Positions 4,814 through 5,156 of a DNA stretch of 5,156 bases are shown here, in pieces; the stretch's first letter is position 1; each line of letters begins with the position of its first letter. The stretch is taken from NCBI GenBank assembly GCA_030631385.1, contig DAOVLG010000172.1, positions 1-5,156 on the forward strand, in the 5' to 3' direction. The position numbers and the translations under genes were made by a program. The notes beneath the pieces were generated by a model that worked only from the letters and a program-made list of their open reading frames with translations, was not told the DNA's origin and searched no databases. This DNA is from Candidatus Coatesiibacteriota bacterium (GTDB lineage Bacteria; RBG-13-66-14).

Positions 4814-5156
4814 TTGGACAAGCAGGTGCACCGGATAGGCGATCTGGAAGTGATCGTGGCCAAGGGCGACATCTCGAAGCAGATCTGCGACGCGGTCGTC
4901 AACGCGGCGAACGACCACCTCTGGATGGGCTCCGGCGTGGCCGGGGCGCTGAAGAAAGCCGGCGGCTCGGTGATTGAGCGCGAGGCCATGGCCCTGGGAC
5001 CGATTGAGGCGGGCCAGGCGGTGACGACCGGCGCCGGGAACCTTCCGGCCAAATGGGTCATCCACACCGCGGTGATGGGGCAGGACCTGGAAACCAACGC
5101 CGACAAGGTCCGCCGGGCGACGGTCAGCGCGTTAAGGGAGGCCGAAGGGTTGAAAG
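4814..5156 (+). CDS. Macro-domain (ADP-ribose-binding) protein, 3' end outside window
   Basis: The first 114 residues of a macro-domain protein, cut by the window edge. Macro domains bind ADP-ribose and related nucleotides, and many remove ADP-ribose from proteins or process O-acetyl-ADP-ribose. Visible motifs: KGDIS (17-21), DAVVNAAN (26-33) with the conserved Asn-Ala-Ala-Asn, MGSGVAGALKKAGG (38-51) as the glycine-rich ligand loop, and AKWVIHTAVMG (79-89). The pattern HLWMGSGVAGAL is that of a bacterial single-domain subfamily rather than the GGGVDGAI type. I chose TTG at 4814 because GGGAGG lies just upstream and because an earlier in-frame GTG (4778) falls inside the promoter, before the predicted transcription start. 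It is divergent from the peptidase operon. The family is certain, but the specific substrate cannot be read from this part. Confidence 0.9.
   Translation, partial: MDKQVHRIGDLEVIVAKGDISKQICDAVVNAANDHLWMGSGVAGALKKAGGSVIEREAMALGPIEAGQAVTTGAGNLPAKWVIHTAVMGQDLETNADKVRRATVSALREAEGLK

Noticed and set aside
4225..5106. Minus-strand open frame of 293 codons
   Set aside because: It overlaps antisense to the macro-domain gene and out of frame with the peptidase. Both are clearly recognised families, and this frame crosses both of their promoters.

Overview
This is a GC-rich bacterial window with compact genes, Shine-Dalgarno (SD) sites and sigma70-type promoters. It looks like chromosomal DNA from an uncultured or little-studied bacterium. 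I cannot place the lineage: the urocanase looks Bacillus-like in places, one gene encodes a secreted choice-of-anchor-J-like protein, and GC-rich palindromes recur between genes. There is no sign of phage, transposon, CRISPR, tRNA or rRNA.

Layout. (1) 1-691, minus strand: a single-gene unit for a small secreted beta-sandwich protein. It has a clear promoter (TTGACA, 17 nt, TAAAAT), a clear SD and an intrinsic terminator. (2) 787-2874, plus strand: hutU (urocanate hydratase), followed with overlap or near-zero spacing by two small paralogous CxxC proteins of the DUF1858 (hybrid-cluster-associated redox disulfide) type. (3) 2875-3128: a convergent intergenic region packed with palindromes, one of which is the terminator of the opposing operon. 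(4) 3129-4673, minus strand: a three-gene operon, read as YugP-type membrane zinc metallopeptidase, then an unknown two-helix membrane protein, then dtd (D-aminoacyl-tRNA deacylase). (5) 4674-4813: a divergent promoter region. (6) 4814 to the window end, plus strand: the start of a macro-domain (ADP-ribose-binding) protein, cut by the window edge.

How the genes work together. HutU performs the second step of histidine degradation, but no other hut gene is visible here. Its operon partners are two CxxC redox-type proteins. The catalytic cysteine of this HutU itself sits in a Cys-Arg-Ile-Cys (CxxC) motif, where the homologues I remember have Ala at the first position. That makes redox control of the enzyme a testable idea. 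In the minus-strand operon, dtd appears to start at a CTG codon: this is the only option that restores the conserved N-terminus, and a near-perfect SD sits 6 nt upstream. The macro-domain gene has its SD buried in an 8-bp hairpin at the predicted 5' end of its mRNA.
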